5,441 nt of DNA from 66-474 sp036759545 (GTDB lineage: Bacteria; Pseudomonadota; Gammaproteobacteria; Xanthomonadales; Rhodanobacteraceae), in assembly GCA_036759545.1 (NCBI GenBank), contig DAIOUL010000127.1, forward strand, positions 1-5,441, in the 5' to 3' direction. Below, in pieces: positions 4,722-5,441 of this stretch; positions within the stretch are counted from its first letter, which is position 1, and every line of letters starts with the position of its first letter. Made by a program: the position numbers and the translations under genes. A model generated the notes under the pieces. It made no database searches. It was given only the letters and a program-made list of their open reading frames with translations, and was not told the origin of the DNA.

Positions 4722-5441
4722 TCAATGTTGCACCACCGTCACCCGCTCCGGCACCGGTTTCGTCTTCTCCCAGCCGAAATAGGTATAGGCCCAGAGGAAC
4801 ACGAAGAATCCGAAATACAGGATCGTGAGGATGCGTCCGAAGGTGTTCTCGATGAAGGTGAGGTCGGCGTTCGGCCCGAAGATCTCCGGAATCCATTCAG
4901 TCGTCTTGCCGGCGCCGATCGAACCGAGCAGCACGAACACCAGCGCGAAGATGCCCAACGCGACCTTGTAGCCCGTGCCGCGGTAACGGATGGATTTCAC
5001 CTTGCCGCGATCCAGCCACGGCACCAGGAACAGCACCACGATCGATGCCAGCAGCGCGATCACGCCCCAGCCCTTGCTCGGGATCACGCGCAGGATCGCG
5101 TAGAACGGCGTGAAGTACCACACCGGCTTGATCTCGGCCGGCGTCACCAGATTGTTGGCCGGAATGAAATTGTCGTGCTCCAGGAACCAGCCGCCCACGG
5201 TCGGCTCGAAGAAGATGATGAAGGCGCACAGGATCAGGAAGATGCCGACGCCGAACAGATCCTTCACCGTGTAGTACGGATGGAACGGAATGCCGTCCAG
5301 GGGATGGCCGTCCGGTCCCTTCTTCTGCTTGATCTCCACGCCGTCGGGATTGTTGGAACCGACTTCGTGCAGCGCGGAGAGGTGCAGCACCACCAGCAGC
5401 AGCAGCACCAGCGGCAGCGCGATCACGTGCAGCGCGAAGAA
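4722..5441 (-). CDS. petB: Cytochrome b, ubiquinol-cytochrome c reductase (C-terminal part)
   Basis: This is the core membrane subunit of the bc1 complex, carrying both b hemes and the two quinone sites. The window holds the last 239 residues; the start lies beyond the right edge, and the frame stays open through the final base. The fragment begins in helix D with FFALH, giving heme-ligand histidines at fragment residues 5 and 20, followed by HEVGSNNPDG (25-34) near the Qi site. Further membrane helices lie at about 60-80, 126-142, 157-173 and 203-221. The Qo-site tetrapeptide, PEWY in mitochondria, is PVWY here (106-109) within KPVWYFTPFYAILR. The C-terminus ends in WEKTKPVPERVTVVQH. The whole C-terminal half is present in a single polypeptide, so the gene is the fused b type rather than split b6/subunit IV. 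petC follows after 79 bases; petA would be expected upstream. Confidence 0.95.
   Translation of the reverse strand, partial: FFALHVIALPLVLLLLVVLHLSALHEVGSNNPDGVEIKQKKGPDGHPLDGIPFHPYYTVKDLFGVGIFLILCAFIIFFEPTVGGWFLEHDNFIPANNLVTPAEIKPVWYFTPFYAILRVIPSKGWGVIALLASIVVLFLVPWLDRGKVKSIRYRGTGYKVALGIFALVFVLLGSIGAGKTTEWIPEIFGPNADLTFIENTFGRILTILYFGFFVFLWAYTYFGWEKTKPVPERVTVVQH

Overview
The window is a GC-rich piece of a gammaproteobacterial chromosome, most likely from the Xanthomonadales/Lysobacterales (Rhodanobacteraceae-like). I infer this from the gene order (DUF1631 protein, nadC, FHA protein, DUF3301 protein, then sspB-sspA-petC-petB), from the beta/gamma-type cytochrome b (PVWY motif, HEVGSNNPDG) and from the short palindromic repeats between genes. 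No species can be named from the sequence alone.

Layout, left to right: (1) positions 1-221, the C-terminal end of a DUF1631-family protein on the + strand; (2) 230-322, a large imperfect inverted repeat of MITE/REP type; (3) nadC on +, whose stop codon directly abuts the stop of (4), a minus-strand, tail-anchored protein with two FHA domains, the first degenerate; (5) a 79-base divergent spacer with a likely promoter; (6) a small single-pass membrane protein of the DUF3301 family on +; (7) 2489-2630, three related palindromic units, the last two with compensatory base changes; (8) the minus-strand genes sspB, sspA, petC and petB, transcribed right to left, with another short palindromic element (GTAGGAGCGAGC type) between petC and sspA. 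petB runs off the right edge, and petA would be expected beyond it.

Functionally, petB and petC encode the cytochrome b and c1 subunits of the respiratory bc1 complex. The downstream pair sspA-sspB encodes an RNA-polymerase-associated GST-fold stress regulator and the ClpXP adaptor for ssrA-tagged proteins. nadC makes nicotinate mononucleotide in de novo NAD synthesis. The FHA and DUF3301 proteins are less well understood membrane proteins that share a divergent promoter region.

These are mostly core housekeeping genes. I see no defence system, CRISPR array, phage, insertion-sequence transposase, tRNA or rRNA, and no convincing new multi-gene system. The points most worth a second look are the intergenic palindromes, especially the covarying pair at 2533-2630, and the two-FHA tail-anchored protein with its degenerate first domain.
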